In this document: positions 14,848 to 16,999 of the stretch, in pieces | Position numbering within the stretch: position 1 is the stretch's first letter | How the letters are laid out: each line of letters opens with the position of its first letter | NCBI GenBank assembly: GCA_964399625.1 | Contig: CAYNSB010000064.1 | Span: 1-16,999, forward strand | From: CAYNSB01 sp964399625 | GTDB taxonomy: Bacteria; Planctomycetota; Phycisphaerae; Phycisphaerales; UBA1924 | Length of the DNA: 16,999 nucleotides | Direction of reading: 5' to 3' | Program-made: the position numbers and the translations under genes | Notes under the pieces: model-generated | What the model was told of the DNA's origin: nothing | Databases searched by the model: none | What the model saw: the letters and a program-made list of their open reading frames with translations, nothing else

Positions 14848-16293
14848 ATGAGCCGGAGCGCCGCGAGCAAGCTGAACCTTGAAGTGACGCGGAGCGTGCG
14901 CGGATCGATCGCGCCCTCGCCCCGCGTGGGTGCGTGGGCCGATTTCGAGAAGCCGCATGACGACGGCGGGGCCGGGTACGACGCGCTCGCCGACCTGTTC
15001 CTGGGCGATGTGACGCCCGCGATGACGCGGAGCACCACGACGGACGACGGCTCCGGAGATTCGTCGTCGGTGCGACGCACGCGCGTGCGGGGGCTGGTCA
15101 TCGGGCATCTGCCGGTGATGGCGTCGGCGTGGGTGCGCGAGTATGCGCGGCACCTTGCGCGGGAGAACGGGCACCCGTCCGCGCTGCTGCGGTGCAGGGA
15201 CGATGAGGCCGCGATCGAGCTGATCGGCCCGGAGGCTCCGGGCGGCCACGCGGGGTCGCTGGTGGGCGCGATCCGCGAGGCGGATCGCCACGCCGGGGCG
15301 TGGATCGTGAGGGTTGACGATGCGAGCGAGCACTGCCTGGTTGGGTGCGAGGCGATCGAGACGCTCACGGTGCTTACCGGCGCGGACGAGGCGGCGATCG
15401 TGGGCACGTACCGTTCGGTGAAGGCTCTGGCGCCGCAGGACGGCGGGCTCGATCGCCTGCCGCCGGTGGAGCTGGTGATCATGGGCGCTGCGCCCGAACG
15501 AGCCAAGGCCTGCGGCGAACGCTTGTGCAAGACGATCGAGACGTTCCTTGGACGCGGCGTCCGCGTTTCGGCGATCATTCCGCGGATCAACGCGAGCGCT
15601 GGCGACCGGGTGGAAACGCTCTATGGCGGTCCCGCCGGCGACGTCGCGAGCACGCTGCGGGTGCTCAGCGAGGCGCTGGACGGCGAGGGGCCCGTCGAGG
15701 GCTCGACCTCACAGGACGCGATCGCGAGCCCGACCGAGGATGTCCGCGAGTTCCCGCACGAATCGCCCGAGGCCGAGCCCGATCCTGTTGTCTCAAGGCT
15801 GGGCGCGGTGACCATGGCGCCACGCGAGACGGCCGCTCGGCGTTCGATCGCACCTCCGGAAGCACCGCGCGTGCACGTCGCTCCGGCCGAACCCGCGGCG
15901 GTGACGTCGGCACGGCCACGGTTGTCGGGGATGATCGGGGGGCTTCGCTCGCTGGGGATGATCTGCCCGCTCGCGGAGGACGTTGAGGTGGCGGTTGACG
16001 CGCGGGGCGTGTTGCACCTGCTCGCCAGCGGTGATGAGGACGCCTCGCCCCAGCTGGCCCTGGCCCGGGTGACGATGGCGTCGGCGTGGGCAACGCAGCA
16101 TCGCAAGCTGCTCTCGGTGCTGGCGGAACGCGAGGCGGCGAGCCTGGACGCGGACGCCACGCCTGCGTGCCACGTGTTCTCCGAGGACGCCCGCTCGCTC
16201 CGCCCGCTTCCGGATGGCTCGGCACGGCTGCACCTGCTTGTGCCGATCCGCGTGAGCGCGGACACGCACTGGCACTGCTCGGACCTGAACTGA
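14848..16293 (+). CDS. uncharacterised protein, probable ParA/MinD-like pseudo-ATPase
   Basis: I do not recognise a named family. The ATG at 14848 has GGGGAG 5 nt upstream. Residues 1-75 are low-complexity except for YDALADLFLG (44-53). Residues 80-275 read like a MinD/FlhG-type fold: a strand and helix (VRGLVIGHLPVMASAWVREYARHLA) where KGGxGKT would be expected but is absent; LTVLTGADEAAIVGTYRSVKAL (173-194), matching the MinD helix 'TPE..AI.DAY..IK'; then VELVIMG and AKACGERLCKTIETFLG. Residues 280-355 are a Pro/Ala/Glu linker. Residues 357-481 form a further domain (GMIGGLRSLGMICPL...LHLLVPI) that I cannot place. No signal peptide or membrane segment. It follows the ParA-CBM48 gene by 63 bp and is probably co-transcribed. 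The pseudo-ATPase reading is inference from pattern only. Confidence 0.8.
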   Translation: MSRSAASKLNLEVTRSVRGSIAPSPRVGAWADFEKPHDDGGAGYDALADLFLGDVTPAMTRSTTTDDGSGDSSSVRRTRVRGLVIGHLPVMASAWVREYARHLARENGHPSALLRCRDDEAAIELIGPEAPGGHAGSLVGAIREADRHAGAWIVRVDDASEHCLVGCEAIETLTVLTGADEAAIVGTYRSVKALAPQDGGLDRLPPVELVIMGAAPERAKACGERLCKTIETFLGRGVRVSAIIPRINASAGDRVETLYGGPAGDVASTLRVLSEALDGEGPVEGSTSQDAIASPTEDVREFPHESPEAEPDPVVSRLGAVTMAPRETAARRSIAPPEAPRVHVAPAEPAAVTSARPRLSGMIGGLRSLGMICPLAEDVEVAVDARGVLHLLASGDEDASPQLALARVTMASAWATQHRKLLSVLAEREAASLDADATPACHVFSEDARSLRPLPDGSARLHLLVPIRVSADTHWHCSDLN

Positions 16294-16355
16294 GATTCCA
16301 AACGCGATGTGCCACAACGCCGACGCACGCTCATCGCGGGCGCGTGGCGGTGTGC

Positions 16356-16377
16356 GCAGGCCTGCGGGAAAGCCTGC
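16356..16377 (-). terminator. weak hairpin directly after clpX
   Basis: GCAGGC (16356-16361) can pair with GCCTGC (16372-16377) across a 10-nt loop, touching the clpX stop codon. An overlapping 12-bp palindrome, CGCAGGCCTGCG (16355-16366), competes with it. There is no T-tract on either strand. As the only structure seen between the two convergent genes it may serve both. Confidence 0.3.
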
Positions 16378-16999
16378 TCAGGCGGTTTCCTTGCGCTTGA
16401 CGCGCAGGTCGGCGAGCTGGAACACGGTGGGGTTGCGAACGACCGCCTCGTCGATCACGTACTCGATGCCCTGGTTGTCTTGATCGGGCAGCTCGAACAT
16501 GAGTCCCGTCATGATCTCTTCCATGACGGCGCGCAGGCCGCGGGCGCCCGTGTCGCGCTTGTTCGCTTTCTCTGCGATCGCGACCAAGGCCTTCGGCGTG
16601 AAGGTGAGCTTCGCGTCCTCGAGCGTGAAGAGATGCTGGTACTGGCGGACGATGGCGTTCTTGGGCTCGGTGAGGATGTGGACCATGGTGTCCACGGTGA
16701 GCGGCATGAGCGGCGCGATCACCGGGAGGCGCCCGATGAACTCGGGGATCATGCCGAACTCGATGAGGTCCTCGGGCGCGACCGAGCGGAGCAGCGCCTC
16801 GCGCTGATGCTCCTCGGACTGCACCTCGGCGTCGCTGGTGAATCCGATGCGCGACTTGCCCAGGCGGCGGCGGATGATGTCTTCCAGCCCGACGAACGTG
16901 CCGCCGCAGATGAACAGGATGTTGGTCGTGTCCATCTGGATGTACTGCTGCTCGGGGTGCTTGCGGCCGCCCTGCGGGGGGATGTTGGCGATCGTCCCC
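16378..16999 (-). CDS. clpX: ATP-dependent Clp protease ATP-binding subunit ClpX, 5' part outside window
   Basis: ClpX is the hexameric AAA+ unfoldase that feeds proteins into ClpP. The window holds its last 207 codons. Visible family blocks are GTIANIPPQGGRKHP at the window edge, MDTTNILFICGGTFVGLE with the sensor region, KSRIGF and the following acidic stretch, DLIEFGMIPEFIGRLPVIAPL (containing the ClpP-facing and arginine-finger segment), LTEPKNAIVRQYQHLF, and sensor 2 GARGLRAVMEEIM. The C-terminus VKRKETA is short, as in other ClpX proteins. The zinc-binding domain, Walker A and Walker B lie beyond the right edge. The ATG at 16935 is internal, not a start. clpX converges with the unknown 481-residue gene, 84 bp apart. 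Confidence 0.96.
   Translation of the reverse strand, partial: GTIANIPPQGGRKHPEQQYIQMDTTNILFICGGTFVGLEDIIRRRLGKSRIGFTSDAEVQSEEHQREALLRSVAPEDLIEFGMIPEFIGRLPVIAPLMPLTVDTMVHILTEPKNAIVRQYQHLFTLEDAKLTFTPKALVAIAEKANKRDTGARGLRAVMEEIMTGLMFELPDQDNQGIEYVIDEAVVRNPTVFQLADLRVKRKETA

Overview
The window is very GC-rich (roughly two thirds G+C by eye) and gene-dense. It most resembles a planctomycete of the class Phycisphaerae. The best clue is the secreted nuclease at 3650-5425, which ends in two 30-residue 'YANCD...DFSCFL...FRAG' repeats, the GC-type dockerin module recalled from Phycisphaerales secretomes. Kdo/LPS genes and several unusual fusion proteins fit this. I saw no rRNA, tRNA, CRISPR array, insertion sequence or phage gene; this looks like chromosomal core sequence with two or three lineage-specific genes.

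Layout. (1) 1-2000, minus strand: rpsO (S15) followed by the 5' three quarters of pnp (PNPase), the classic rpsO-pnp pair, with a strong hairpin terminator between them and a good promoter before rpsO. (2) 2210-3490, plus: a class I aminotransferase, divergent from rpsO. (3) 3650-5425, plus: the secreted endonuclease/exonuclease/phosphatase-fold protein with Ig-like and dockerin-like modules. (4) 5459-6346, minus: scpA (condensin kleisin), convergent with the nuclease and divergent from the next cluster. (5) 6449-11379, plus: kdsD, kdsC and a 1078-residue membrane-anchored LptC/LptA-like protein. This is the kdsD-kdsC-lptC order of proteobacterial LPS loci, but lptC is enlarged and no separate lptA or lptB follows. 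(6) 11413-13104, plus: rsfS and aroB. (7) 13300-16293, plus: an orphan ParA-type ATPase fused to a C-terminal AMPK/CBM48-like glycogen-binding module, followed 63 bp later by an unrecognised 481-residue protein that looks like a ParA/MinD fold without its P-loop. (8) 16378-16999, minus: the C-terminal part of clpX, running off the window.

How the genes fit together. Region 5 makes and phosphatase-processes Kdo precursors and probably provides the periplasmic bridge for LPS. Regions 1, 6 and 8 are housekeeping (RNA decay, ribosome silencing, shikimate pathway, proteolysis). The most novel part is region 7, a two-gene unit coupling a positioning-type ATPase to a carbohydrate-binding domain. A second pattern of interest is that three genes without a Shine-Dalgarno (aminotransferase, kdsD, rsfS) each have a TANNNT box 7-8 nt before the ATG, suggesting leaderless transcripts, whereas most other genes have clear Shine-Dalgarno sequences.
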